Origin: Paenibacillus pedocola
GTDB taxonomy: Bacteria; Bacillota; Bacilli; Paenibacillales; Paenibacillaceae
Assembly (NCBI RefSeq): GCF_031599675.1
Contig: NZ_CP134223.1
Span: 930,001 to 994,000 of the forward strand
DNA: 64,000 nucleotides
Reading direction: 5' to 3'
A program made the position numbers and the translations under genes. The notes beneath the pieces are model-generated. The model saw only the letters and a list, made by a program, of their open reading frames with translations, had not been told where the DNA came from and did not search any database. Shown here piece by piece: positions 8,620 to 16,978 of this stretch (position 1 is its first letter; the number at the start of each line of letters is the position of its first letter).

Positions 8620-9684
8620 ATGTCACTTTTAAGTCTTGAGCAAGTATCGGTTGCGTATGACAACCGTCTAATACTGGAGGATTTCAATCTGTCGCTGGAA
8701 AAGGGGCAGCTCCTCTCGCTGCTCGGCCCCAGCGGCTGCGGCAAAACAACCACGCTGCGGCTGATCGCCGGATTCCTGAATGCGCAAGCGGGCAATTTCA
8801 TGTTTGGCGGGAAGGACTACACCAAGGTTCCGGTGGAAAAGCGGAATTTCGGTTTCGTGTTCCAGAGCTATGCGCTGTTTCCGCATCTGTCGGTCTATGA
8901 CAATGTGGCGTTCGGCCTCCGGCTGCGCAAGGTGAAGGAGGCGGAGGTGAAGAAGCGTGTGACCCGGATGCTGGAGACAGTCAGTCTGGGCGGCTTCGAG
9001 AAAAGACTTCCGGCTGCCCTCTCCGGCGGACAGCGTCAGCGGGTAGCAATCGCCCGCTCACTCGTCATTGAGCCGGATCTGCTATTGTTCGACGAGCCGC
9101 TGAGCAATCTCGATGCCAATCTGCGGGTGAACATGCGGGTAGAAATCCGCCGCATCCAGCAGGAGCTGGGCATCACGACCGTCTATGTCTCCCATGACCA
9201 GGAGGAATGCTTCTCGATCTCCGATCAGGTGGCCGTCATGAACAACGGCAAGATTGAGCAGCTCGACAAGCCATCGGCGATCTTCAAATATCCGGCCAGT
9301 GAATTTGTGGCCCGGTTTATCGGGTTTGGGAACTTTATTGCTTTTGACGGACGGAATGATGAAGGTTCGGATATTGAGCTCAGCCGCGGTGCGCTGAAGT
9401 TCCTGGCGGCGAAACGGCCGGAGGGGCTGGGCAACACCGGATTACTCGGGGCTATCCGCCCTGACGATCTGCAGTTGTTTGCTGCTATGCCTGAGCCTGG
9501 TACAACCCGTAACACACTGCCCGGAACAGTGCAGATCAGCACGTATCTCGGCCGCAGCTATCAGTACCAGGTGGAGACGGAACTCGGTGTATTCACCGTT
9601 AATCAGGAAATGGAGCAGCCTTTCATTCAAGGACAGCAGGTCACGGTTTATTTTCCAAAAGAGAAGCTGGTGCTGGTGCAGTAG
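8620..9684 (+). CDS. ABC transporter ATP-binding protein, PotA-like
   Basis: Energises the importer. Walker A is GPSGCGKTT, the signature LSGGQRQR, Walker B LLLFDEPLSNLD, and the H-loop follows in VYVSHDQEE; a C-terminal extension of about 110 residues resembles the TOBE domain of PotA/MalK-type ATPases. ATG 8620 is preferred because ACGGAGG sits at 8603-8609; the in-frame ATG at 8599 overlaps that ribosome binding site and would add seven residues. Protein length 354 residues is normal. It lies between the permeases and adenine deaminase genes. Confidence 0.92.
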   Translation: MSLLSLEQVSVAYDNRLILEDFNLSLEKGQLLSLLGPSGCGKTTTLRLIAGFLNAQAGNFMFGGKDYTKVPVEKRNFGFVFQSYALFPHLSVYDNVAFGLRLRKVKEAEVKKRVTRMLETVSLGGFEKRLPAALSGGQRQRVAIARSLVIEPDLLLFDEPLSNLDANLRVNMRVEIRRIQQELGITTVYVSHDQEECFSISDQVAVMNNGKIEQLDKPSAIFKYPASEFVARFIGFGNFIAFDGRNDEGSDIELSRGALKFLAAKRPEGLGNTGLLGAIRPDDLQLFAAMPEPGTTRNTLPGTVQISTYLGRSYQYQVETELGVFTVNQEMEQPFIQGQQVTVYFPKEKLVLVQ

Positions 9685-9703
9685 CGCTTCATAAGGAGCA
9701 GAC

Positions 9704-11428
9704 ATGATGATTACAGATCAACTTATACTGAACGCTAAAGTGTACAACAGTTACTATAAACGATTCGAGACAGCGAATGTTGCCGTCAAGGAAGGGCGTT
9801 TTCTCTATGTAGGACCGCTTGGTGCGGAGACATTCATTGCTGCAGAAACGATTGACGCAGAGGGGCAGTATCTGGTGCCCGGGCTAATCGATATCCACCT
9901 GCATATTGAGAGCACAATGATTACTCCGGAGACTTTCTCTTACGGCGTCCTGCAGCACGGGGTAACGACCATTGTTCCCGAGCCGCATGAAATGGCTAAT
10001 GTATTTGGTGTAGAGGGGGTCCATGAGATGATCCGGGCCAGCCGGGACTGTAAGGTGGACATGTTCTACGCGATTCCGAGCTCGGTGCCGGCGACGCCGC
10101 TGGAGACAACGGGCGGCTCGATTGAAATTGCCGATATCGATGAGCTGATGGAGACAGAGCAGATGATCTGCCTGGGTGAAGTGATGAATTTCGTCGATGT
10201 GATCCGAGATCCGGACTCTAAAAGCAACCAGATCCTCCAGCATGTCCGCAGCAAGTATCCCGGTCTTGTCATTGAAGGCCATACGCCCAAGCTGCTGGAC
10301 CTGGATCTGCATCAGCTGATCTTTGCCGGGATTGATTCCGATCATACCCATCAGAGCATCGAAGGCCTGACCGCGCGGATCGCAGCCGGGATGTTCATCG
10401 AGATCCAGGAGAAATCGATGACCCCGGATGTAGTGGACTATCTGATTAATCATCCGGTCAGCGAGCATTTCTGCTTCGTGACCGATGATGTGATGACCGA
10501 TTCGCTGGTAGCGACCGGCCATCTGGACCATCTGGTCCGCAAGGCTATCGCTATGGGTATGGCGCCGGAGGACGCGGTCTATGCGGCTACGTTCACGCCA
10601 GCCCGGCGGATGAAGCTGGACGACCGCGGCGTGATAGCGCCGAACAAAACCGCCGATTATCTGCTGCTCTCGGACCTCAGCAGCTTCACGATTGAGGCGG
10701 TCTACAAGCGGGGCGCCCAGGTCTATGACCGCAAGCAGCCGCTGCCGCAGGCAGAACAGGAGCCGCGGTTTCCGGCTCATTTCTACCAGAGCGTGCAGCT
10801 CACGCCGCTAGCGGCCGCTGACTTCGCGGTGCCTGCGGAGCTTGCAGACGGCCGCTATGGTGCCCGCGTGATGATGGTCAACAACGTGTCCACGTTTACC
10901 GAAGAGAAGCATGCGGAGGCCGGGGTGAAAGACGGCCTGCTGCAGTGGCGGGAGAGCGGCTTCGGCCTGATCGCCACCTTCGAGCGGTACGGCAAGAACG
11001 GCAACCGTGCCTACGGCCTGATCGGCGGCGACACGATTAAGCGCGGCGCAGTTGCAACCACGTATTCGCACGACAATCATAATCTGCTTGTGGTCGGCCA
11101 TAACGCCGAGGATATGGTGCTTGCTGCCAATACTGTGATTGCCGCGCAAGGCGGCTTCTGCGTCGTCTGCGATGGCGAGGTGCTTGCACTGCTTGAGCTG
11201 CCGGTCGGCGGCATTCTGACCGAAGCGCCGCTGGCTGAGACAGCGGAGCGCGTGCTTGCGCTGCGGACAGCGATGGAATCGCTGGGCTATGATCATTACA
11301 ACCCGATCATGTCGATCAGCACGCATTCCCTGCCGGTCAGCCCGGCGCTGAAGATTACGGACCTTGGACTGATTGATGTCGGCGCAGGCAAGGTCGTGCC
11401 GCTGCTGTTCCCGCTTGGGGAAGAATAG
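9704..11428 (+). CDS. ade: adenine deaminase
   Basis: Converts adenine to hypoxanthine and ammonia for purine salvage. The amidohydrolase metal site is visible as GLIDIHLHIESTM, followed by TTIVPEPHEMANVFG, GHTPKL, and FVTDDVMTDSL; the C-terminal part has GGFCVVCDGEVLALLELPVGG, usual for Ade proteins. The 574 residues match the family. AAGGAG lies at a good distance upstream. As last gene of the operon it fits a route in which imported adenosine is split by the nucleoside hydrolase and the adenine is deaminated. Identity by family motifs is strong; a role for the importer in supplying adenosine is inference. Confidence 0.92.
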   Translation: MMITDQLILNAKVYNSYYKRFETANVAVKEGRFLYVGPLGAETFIAAETIDAEGQYLVPGLIDIHLHIESTMITPETFSYGVLQHGVTTIVPEPHEMANVFGVEGVHEMIRASRDCKVDMFYAIPSSVPATPLETTGGSIEIADIDELMETEQMICLGEVMNFVDVIRDPDSKSNQILQHVRSKYPGLVIEGHTPKLLDLDLHQLIFAGIDSDHTHQSIEGLTARIAAGMFIEIQEKSMTPDVVDYLINHPVSEHFCFVTDDVMTDSLVATGHLDHLVRKAIAMGMAPEDAVYAATFTPARRMKLDDRGVIAPNKTADYLLLSDLSSFTIEAVYKRGAQVYDRKQPLPQAEQEPRFPAHFYQSVQLTPLAAADFAVPAELADGRYGARVMMVNNVSTFTEEKHAEAGVKDGLLQWRESGFGLIATFERYGKNGNRAYGLIGGDTIKRGAVATTYSHDNHNLLVVGHNAEDMVLAANTVIAAQGGFCVVCDGEVLALLELPVGGILTEAPLAETAERVLALRTAMESLGYDHYNPIMSISTHSLPVSPALKITDLGLIDVGAGKVVPLLFPLGEE

Positions 11429-11460
11429 AGAGTGATTTAGTGTAACCAAATATGCTGTAG

Positions 11461-11488
11461 AAAGGGTGTCCGAGAGGGCGCCCTTTTT
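11461..11488 (+). terminator. terminator of the nucleoside/adenine operon
   Basis: AAAGGGTG pairs with CGCCCTTT over a short loop and is followed by TTTTT, 33 bases after the adenine deaminase stop codon. Confidence 0.8.
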
Positions 11489-11540
11489 AATACGGGGATT
11501 TACGAGTTCTTATCCTATGGATGTGAATGTATGGATATGA

Positions 11541-11745
11541 ATTCTTGGAGTGATTGTACTTTCTGCAATAGAATGCTCAATATTGGGCTGAAAATCGCAT
11601 TCTGCTGTATTTCGTGCAATGGAAAATCAAGATTTGGAGGTAAAGAGGCTTCTTTGCTCAATTCTGCTGTACAGAGTGCAGTAGTTTCAGTTTTCCGGTA
11701 ACGAAAGGGTTCATCTGCTGCAGAAAATGCAATAGAATGCACTAT
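11541..11745. repeat. four-unit intergenic repeat, copy 1 (51/62/51 spacing)
   Basis: Four imperfect units share a TGCA core followed by A/G-rich bases (TGCAATAGAA, TGCAATGGAA, TGCAGTAGTT, TGCAATAGAA) and mostly a CTGCTG stretch just before. The TGCA cores start at 11564, 11615, 11677 and 11728, so the spacings are 51, 62 and 51 bases. A second copy with identical spacings lies at 16641-16850. An open frame on the minus strand across this block has no ribosome binding site and reflects the repeat. The rest of the gap up to 11793 holds nothing else I recognise. Confidence 0.75.
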
Positions 11746-11809
11746 CACCGGTCATTTGTGATGGATTTTTCTCGTCCAAAATGGACGTAATGCAGGGAGG
11801 GGACGAGCT

Positions 11810-11950
11810 ATGACAGATAAAGCGATGCAGCGCCAGTTAAAGCATTCAGCAGATGAACGGGATCATTCATGCAGCAGCTACATCATACAGGCGAAGCTTT
11901 TCGCTTTTACGATTGACTTGCGTATGACACGACCCTATGATGATAAATAA
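11810..11950 (+). CDS. candidate small protein, 46 residues, function unknown
   Basis: ATG 11810 is preceded by GGGAGGGG at 11795-11802 with suitable spacing, and the frame runs 46 codons to TAA. The product begins MTDKAMQRQLKHSADERDH and shows no signal peptide, membrane segment or motif I know. It lies 45 bases before the CYTH phosphatase gene and could be a leader gene for it. Support is only the ribosome binding site and position; it may not be a real gene. Confidence 0.35.
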   Translation: MTDKAMQRQLKHSADERDHSCSSYIIQAKLFAFTIDLRMTRPYDDK

Positions 11951-11995
11951 TATAAAAATATAAGCGGACCGTACGAAGAGGAGAGAGCGAGCAGC

Positions 11996-12490
11996 ATGGG
12001 GATGGAGATTGAACGCAAGTTTCTGCTGCCGGAATATCCGGAGCAGCTGATTGAGGGAGGACAGCTCAAAGTGCTTACCCGGCACAGTATTGACCAGACG
12101 TATCTGGCGATTGAGGACGGGCAGGAGCTGCGGGTGCGCAAAATAACCGATCTGGATTCCGGTGAGGTTACCTTCACACACACCTTCAAGGATGGCAAGG
12201 GCATCAGCCGGAAGGAGGTCGAATACGACATCTCCGAAGGTTTATATAACCAGATGATTGAGGCCGTGAAGGCCGTGCCTCTGGTCAAAACCCGCACTAC
12301 TGCCGTATGGAACGGCACCACGGTCGAAATCGATGTCTACACTCAGCTTGAGCTTACGGTGATCGAGGTTGAATTTGATTCGCTGGAGGAAGCGGAGGGC
12401 TTCACCGCCCCTGAATGGTTCGGCGAGGATGTCAGCGTAGCGAAGCAGTACAGCAACAAAACCGTCTGGAAGCAGCTTCAGCATAAGTGA
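11996..12490 (+). CDS. CYTH domain phosphatase (triphosphate tunnel metalloenzyme)
   Basis: The N terminus MEIERKFLL carries the ExExK signature of CYTH proteins, which bind triphosphate groups inside a beta tunnel. Further charged strands are visible in ELRVRKITD, VTFTHTFKDGKGISRKEVEYDIS and TTVEIDVYTQLELTVIEVEF. With 164 residues it has the size of a single-domain bacterial tripolyphosphatase. The start follows GGAGAGAG. Known members hydrolyse inorganic triphosphate or thiamine triphosphate or cyclise ATP; the sequence alone does not decide, and the inorganic triphosphatase role is the commonest for this size. Confidence 0.85.
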   Translation: MGMEIERKFLLPEYPEQLIEGGQLKVLTRHSIDQTYLAIEDGQELRVRKITDLDSGEVTFTHTFKDGKGISRKEVEYDISEGLYNQMIEAVKAVPLVKTRTTAVWNGTTVEIDVYTQLELTVIEVEFDSLEEAEGFTAPEWFGEDVSVAKQYSNKTVWKQLQHK

Positions 12491-12570
12491 GGCACGGCAG
12501 CCGTATTTTTTTCACCAAAGTTGACACGGAAGTAACGGACTTTAACGCTTAAACGTGTTAATATGTAAGA

Positions 12571-12609
12571 TGAACTTAAGAATGAATTCAGTTTACATTC
12601 TTAAGTTCA
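12571..12609. promoter_or_regulatory. perfect 14-bp inverted repeat before threonine synthase
   Basis: TGAACTTAAGAATG at 12571-12584 is exactly complementary to CATTCTTAAGTTCA at 12596-12609, with an 11-base loop. There is no T-tract after it, so a terminator is unlikely; it may be an operator or an RNA structure in the leader about 70 bases before the ATG. Confidence 0.5.
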
Positions 12610-12677
12610 CATTCTATATATGGTATTCACGTTCTACACAGGGTAAATAAAGAGGGGTTCAGGAGGATGAGACAGGT

Positions 12678-14066
12678 ATGGAGTATATAAGCACAAGAGG
12701 AAATGTGGAAGCTAGAGGCTTTATTGATACAGTTCTGATGGGGCTGGCGGATGACGGCGGGCTGATGGTTCCGGTGCAGATCCCGGTAATTTCCCCGGAC
12801 ACGCTGGAGGAATGGCGGAAGCTTAGCTTCCAGGAGCTGTTTCTGGAGATTTTCTCCCATTATACTAACGATGAAATTCCTTACGATGATCTCAAAGAAA
12901 TGGTGTACACCAGCTACGGCAATTTCCGTGCGCCGGAGGTGACACCTCTTCATAAAGTGAATGATTCCTTATACGTGCTTGAGCTGTTCCATGGACCTAC
13001 GTTCGCGTTCAAGGATGTGGCGCTGCAGTTTATGGGCGAGCTGTATTCCTACATTGCCAAGGTGCGGGGCGAGATTATCCATATTCTCGGGGCGACCTCA
13101 GGTGATACCGGTGCGGCGGCGATTCAGGGCGTACGCGGCAAAGCAGGCATCAAGATCTGTATCCTGCATCCGCATAATAAGGTGAGCAAGGTACAGGAGC
13201 TGCAAATGACGACTGTGGATGACAGCAATGTGCTGAATCTGTCCGTCGAAGGCAACTTCGATGATTGCCAGAAGGTGATCAAGGAGCTGTTCGCGGATCT
13301 GGACTTCAAAGGCAAATATCACCTGCGGGCGATCAACTCGATCAACTTCGTGCGTATTCTGGCCCAGACGGTTTATTATTTCTATGCTTACCTGCAAATC
13401 GAGAACAGCGGTGGAAAGAAGATCAATATCAGCGTGCCTTCGGGCAACTTCGGCAATATTTTCTCCGGCTTCCTGGCCAAAAAGATGGGGCTGCCGATCA
13501 ACAAGCTGATCATTGCCACGAATGAAAATAATATCCTCGAACGCTTCGTGCTGACCGGTGAATACAAACCAGGCGGCTTTACGAGCACATACAGCCCTTC
13601 GATGGATATCCAGGTGGCGAGTAATTTTGAGCGCTATCTGTATTATTTGCTGGACGAGAATGCGGTCAAGCTCTCGGAGTATATGGCGGGGCTTGCGGCA
13701 GAGGGCAAAATTACGGTGGATGGCGAGCTGTTCACTCAGGTGCAGGCTGATTTTGCCGCGCTTGGCGTGAAGAACGAGCAGTGCCTCGAAACAATCAGCA
13801 AATATGAGCAGGAATACAGCTATCTGCTTGATCCGCATACAGCCTGCGGGATCGCGGCATATGAGGCTTTTGGCGGACCGGATGAAGTGACGGTTACTTT
13901 TGCTACGGCGCACCCTGCGAAGTTCGATGAAGCGATTGCCCTGACCGGGATCAAGCAGGAGTTCCCGGCGCCAATTTCCGCATTGTTCGAGATGCCGCAG
14001 CATATGACGGTTGTGGAGCATGACAAGGCGGCGATTGTGCGCGAGCTGCAGGCTTTTTACGGATAA
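12678..14066 (+). CDS. thrC: threonine synthase
   Basis: PLP enzyme converting O-phosphohomoserine to threonine, last step of the pathway. The motif HGPTFAFKDVALQF contains the PLP lysine K112; LGATSGDTGAAAI, SVPSGNFGNIFSG and the late DPHTACGIAAY are further marks of this group. With 462 residues it belongs to the long (E. coli/yeast-like) class, not the short class of B. subtilis ThrC. The start is supported by AGGAGG 15-20 bases upstream, with an alternative binding site overlapping GAGACAGG. It stands alone, not with hom or thrB, and is followed by its own terminator. Confidence 0.93.
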   Translation: MEYISTRGNVEARGFIDTVLMGLADDGGLMVPVQIPVISPDTLEEWRKLSFQELFLEIFSHYTNDEIPYDDLKEMVYTSYGNFRAPEVTPLHKVNDSLYVLELFHGPTFAFKDVALQFMGELYSYIAKVRGEIIHILGATSGDTGAAAIQGVRGKAGIKICILHPHNKVSKVQELQMTTVDDSNVLNLSVEGNFDDCQKVIKELFADLDFKGKYHLRAINSINFVRILAQTVYYFYAYLQIENSGGKKINISVPSGNFGNIFSGFLAKKMGLPINKLIIATNENNILERFVLTGEYKPGGFTSTYSPSMDIQVASNFERYLYYLLDENAVKLSEYMAGLAAEGKITVDGELFTQVQADFAALGVKNEQCLETISKYEQEYSYLLDPHTACGIAAYEAFGGPDEVTVTFATAHPAKFDEAIALTGIKQEFPAPISALFEMPQHMTVVEHDKAAIVRELQAFYG

Positions 14067-14125
14067 CTAGCGCCGGGATGTTCACTGCTTGAACCTGCTT
14101 CTGCACCCTATACGAAAGTACACGC

Positions 14126-14163
14126 AAAAGGCCCCGTTTCTCGAGAAGAACGGAGGCCTTTTT
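14126..14163 (+). terminator. terminator of threonine synthase gene
   Basis: AAAAGGCC-CGTT pairs with AACG-AGGCCTTTTT around a short loop, with A residues on the left and T residues on the right, so it could act in both directions. A GC-rich palindrome, CTGCGGGGGGCCCGCAG at 14191-14207, follows; the remaining bases to 14404 show no gene. Confidence 0.85.
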
Positions 14164-14404
14164 GGTCGTATAGCTGGAGTTAGCCTGTAACTGCGGGGGG
14201 CCCGCAGAACATCGTTACTTTTTTCACATAAATAGGCTTGCAGGATTTGTCGTAAATTCTGATTGAAAAGTGGACATACCTATCACGGAATGAGAAAATA
14301 GCAGGTAGAGAGCAGCAAAGAAGCGGAAGCGTGTCCGCGGGAAAAGAAGGAACTTATAATCATCCGGCATCAGTCGTATATTTAAAAAAAGGACGGGATC
14401 ACTC

Positions 14405-15391
14405 ATGACAATTCGTTTCGGGGTCGTAGGCACCAACTGGATTACAGACCGCTTTATTCAAGCCGGGCTGGAGAATGAGGAATTTATTCTGACAGCGGTA
14501 TATTCCCGTACAGAGGAAAAGGGCCTTGCTTTTGCCGCCAAATACGCGGGAGCCGCCATCTATACCAATCTGGAGGATATGGTGTCCAGCGGAGAAGTGG
14601 ATGCCGTGTATATCGCAAGTCCCAATTCGATGCATGCTGAGCAGGCGCTGATCTGCATGAATCACGGCAAACATGTGCTGTGCGAAAAACCGGCTGCCTC
14701 CAACAGCAGCGAGCTGCAGAAGATGATCGAGGCTGCGCGCAGCAATGATGTGCTTCTAATGGAAGCGATGAAATCGACCTTTATGCCGAATTTCGGCGTA
14801 ATTAAAGATAATCTTTATAAGCTGGGCAGGGTACGGCGTTATTTCGCCAGTTATTGTCAGTACTCGTCCAGATACGATGCGTACCGGCAGGGAACGGTGC
14901 TGAATGCTTTTAACCCGGAATATTCGAACGGCTCACTGATGGATCTGGGGATCTACTGCCTGTATCCGATGGTGGCGCTATTCGGCAAACCGGATTCGGT
15001 AAAGGCTACGGGCATTATGCTCTCTTCCGGGGTGGACGGCGAAGGCAGCATGGTGATGCGCTACCCGCATATGGATGCTGTCGTGATGCATTCCAAGATT
15101 ACCGATTCCTATCTGCCGGCAGAAATTCAGGGGGAGAACGGGACCATGGTGATTGATAAGATCAACCAGCCGTACCAGGTCAAAATCCAATACCGCGACG
15201 GAACGGTGGAGGAGCTCACCCTGCCGCAGGTGTTCGAGCCGATGTACTATGAAGCGTATGAGTTTATTAATCTGCTCAAAAACGGACAACGTGAGAGCAC
15301 TGTCAACAGTCACGCCAATTCCTTGGCGGTAGCAGAGATCATGGAGGAAGCGAGACGGCAGATCGGCCTCCGCTATGCCTCGGATATATAG
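14405..15391 (+). CDS. Gfo/Idh/MocA family oxidoreductase
   Basis: NAD(P)-dependent dehydrogenase of sugars or polyols. The Rossmann start is FGVVGTNWITDRFIQAG, followed by DAVYIASPNSMHAEQA and the family motif GKHVLCEKPAA, whose Lys is part of the active site. The 328 residues are normal. The start lies after AAAGGACGGG. The radical SAM gene begins 18 bases after its stop codon, so the two probably form an operon. Substrate cannot be read from the sequence; a second member of the family is encoded at 53950-54951. Confidence 0.88.
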   Translation: MTIRFGVVGTNWITDRFIQAGLENEEFILTAVYSRTEEKGLAFAAKYAGAAIYTNLEDMVSSGEVDAVYIASPNSMHAEQALICMNHGKHVLCEKPAASNSSELQKMIEAARSNDVLLMEAMKSTFMPNFGVIKDNLYKLGRVRRYFASYCQYSSRYDAYRQGTVLNAFNPEYSNGSLMDLGIYCLYPMVALFGKPDSVKATGIMLSSGVDGEGSMVMRYPHMDAVVMHSKITDSYLPAEIQGENGTMVIDKINQPYQVKIQYRDGTVEELTLPQVFEPMYYEAYEFINLLKNGQRESTVNSHANSLAVAEIMEEARRQIGLRYASDI

Positions 15392-15409
15392 TGAAATGGG
15401 GAGCAGCAC

Positions 15410-16285
15410 TTGAAGACTTTTAAAAAGGTATACATCGAGATTACAAGCGTCTGCAACCTGGCTTGCAGCTTCTGCCCGCCAACCGAGCGGCAGAAGAACT
15501 TCATGAAGCCGGATACCTTCAGCACTATTCTTGATGAGATTAAGCCGCACAGTAATCATATCTATCTTCATGTCAAGGGCGAGCCGCTGCTGCATCCGAA
15601 GATTGGTGAGCTGCTGGACATTGCAGATGCCAAAGGCTTCAAGGTCAATATCACGACCAACGGAACGCTGATCCATAAGGCGGGGCCGAAAATTATCGGC
15701 AAGCCGGCGCTGCGCCAGATGAACTTCTCCCTGCACAGCTTTGACGGGCACGAAGGCTCGGAGAACCGGGAGGGGTATTTGAAGGAGATTATTTCTTTTG
15801 TACAGGAAGCTTCGGCGCAAGGGGTCATCATCTCCTTCCGGCTCTGGAATCTGACGGAGGACAACCAGACCAATCTGACGCGGAGCCGCAACCGAGAGAC
15901 GCTGGCTGTGCTGGAGGAGGCGTTCAATCTGGACTTCAAGATTGAGGAGAAGGTCGTTCCGGGCAGCGGCGTCCGCATTGCGCCGCGTATCTATCTGAAC
16001 CAGGACCACGAGTTCAAATGGCCGGCACTGCATGAGCCGGAGGATGACGGCAAAGGCTTCTGCCACGCGTTGCGCAGCCAGGCGGCGGTGCTGGTGGACG
16101 GCACGGTGGTGCCGTGCTGTCTGGATGGCGAGGGGGTAATCAACCTCGGCAACATCCATGAGCGGCCGTTCTCCGAGATTGTCGAGGGCGAGCGGGCCAA
16201 CAATCTGTTCTACGGCTTCTCCCGCAGGGAAGCTGTAGAAGAGCTGTGCCGCAAGTGCGGGTACCGGCAGCGGTTCGGTACGTAG
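15410..16285 (+). CDS. radical SAM/SPASM-like protein
   Basis: Iron-sulfur enzyme expected to use S-adenosylmethionine for radical chemistry. CNLACSFC near residues 15-22 gives the CxxxCxxC cluster motif; LHVKGEPLLHP and the glycine-rich stretch around NITTNGTLI follow the usual core. The C-terminal third has further Cys residues (GFCHAL, VVPCCLDGEG, ELCRKCGY), consistent with a SPASM or twitch auxiliary cluster. The start is a TTG at 15410 after GGGGAGC; the first internal Met is within the cluster domain, so a shorter protein would not be functional. It is paired with an oxidoreductase gene. No precursor peptide gene is seen nearby, and the substrate is unknown. Confidence 0.85.
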   Translation: MKTFKKVYIEITSVCNLACSFCPPTERQKNFMKPDTFSTILDEIKPHSNHIYLHVKGEPLLHPKIGELLDIADAKGFKVNITTNGTLIHKAGPKIIGKPALRQMNFSLHSFDGHEGSENREGYLKEIISFVQEASAQGVIISFRLWNLTEDNQTNLTRSRNRETLAVLEEAFNLDFKIEEKVVPGSGVRIAPRIYLNQDHEFKWPALHEPEDDGKGFCHALRSQAAVLVDGTVVPCCLDGEGVINLGNIHERPFSEIVEGERANNLFYGFSRREAVEELCRKCGYRQRFGT

Positions 16286-16469
16286 GCAGGAGGCAGATGA
16301 GGTCGCTGTCAGCAGCAAGGGCAGCCGGGTGAACATTCCAGCAGAGCTGCAGCTGGCAGCAGTCACATTCAGTAGCAACCGTAGTTAATAGCGGAAATAG
16401 GTAGAAGAATGAGGTAGCTGATAGTATTCGAAGCCATCTGCAGCCCTGTTTGTAATCGTAAAGCAAACC

Positions 16470-16500
16470 ATAGCAAGCCTCCGCCGGAAGCTTGCTATTT
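16470..16500 (+). terminator. hairpin, probable weak terminator after the radical SAM gene
   Basis: ATAGCAAGC at 16470-16478 is exactly complementary to GCTTGCTAT at 16490-16498. Only three T residues follow, so termination may be weak. The surrounding bases 16286-16469 and 16501-16640 show no gene. Confidence 0.5.
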
Positions 16501-16640
16501 GGCGTATGGTACCTGTAGTTCTCGCGAAAAGACGCATTATCTCAAAATGGCGTAATGAACATTCATAGCTTTGCCCACCCTACCCATCTTATGCTCTAAA
16601 AATCCTGCTATAGCCCCTATAACCGCCCGATGAACGCTAC

Positions 16641-16850
16641 CGGATACGTGTAACTGGATTCCGTACAATTAAATTAAGAATATTTTGCCCTGCTGTACGA
16701 CTAATTGCATTTGCTGCAGTTAAAATTCAACAAAAGCAGGTTTACAGTGGTTTGAGAGAAATATAATTTTAGAAATTGCAACTAAACTACAATTCGGCTA
16801 GGCAACGCCTGATTTAACTGTAGAGAATGCAGTTAAATATTGCTGTACGC
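16641..16850. repeat. four-unit intergenic repeat, copy 2 (51/62/51 spacing)
   Basis: Units with the core TACAATTAAA, TGCAGTTAAA, TGCAACTAAA and TGCAGTTAAA begin at 16664, 16715, 16777 and 16828. The spacings 51, 62 and 51 equal those of copy 1 at 11541-11745, and the two copies align over about 200 bases without gaps at an offset of exactly 5100, although identity is moderate. GCTGTACG occurs near both ends. The rest of the gap to the next gene at 16979 shows nothing further. Confidence 0.75.
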
Positions 16851-16978
16851 TTAAACTTCTGATATCCGCAGAAAAGGCGATTGCCAGCACCAGTAAGTAC
16901 TATAACGGTTTACGTACTAATAGGTTCCTATCTACATTCGCCAATCAAACAAGAGATTATCATACCAGGAGGTGCAGG

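Noticed and set aside
11515-11748. Minus-strand open frame of 77 codons
   Set aside because: It lies wholly over the four-unit repeat and lacks a ribosome binding site.
14978-16378. Minus-strand open frame of 466 codons
   Set aside because: It is antisense to two well-supported genes with clear motifs; long antisense frames are common at this GC content.
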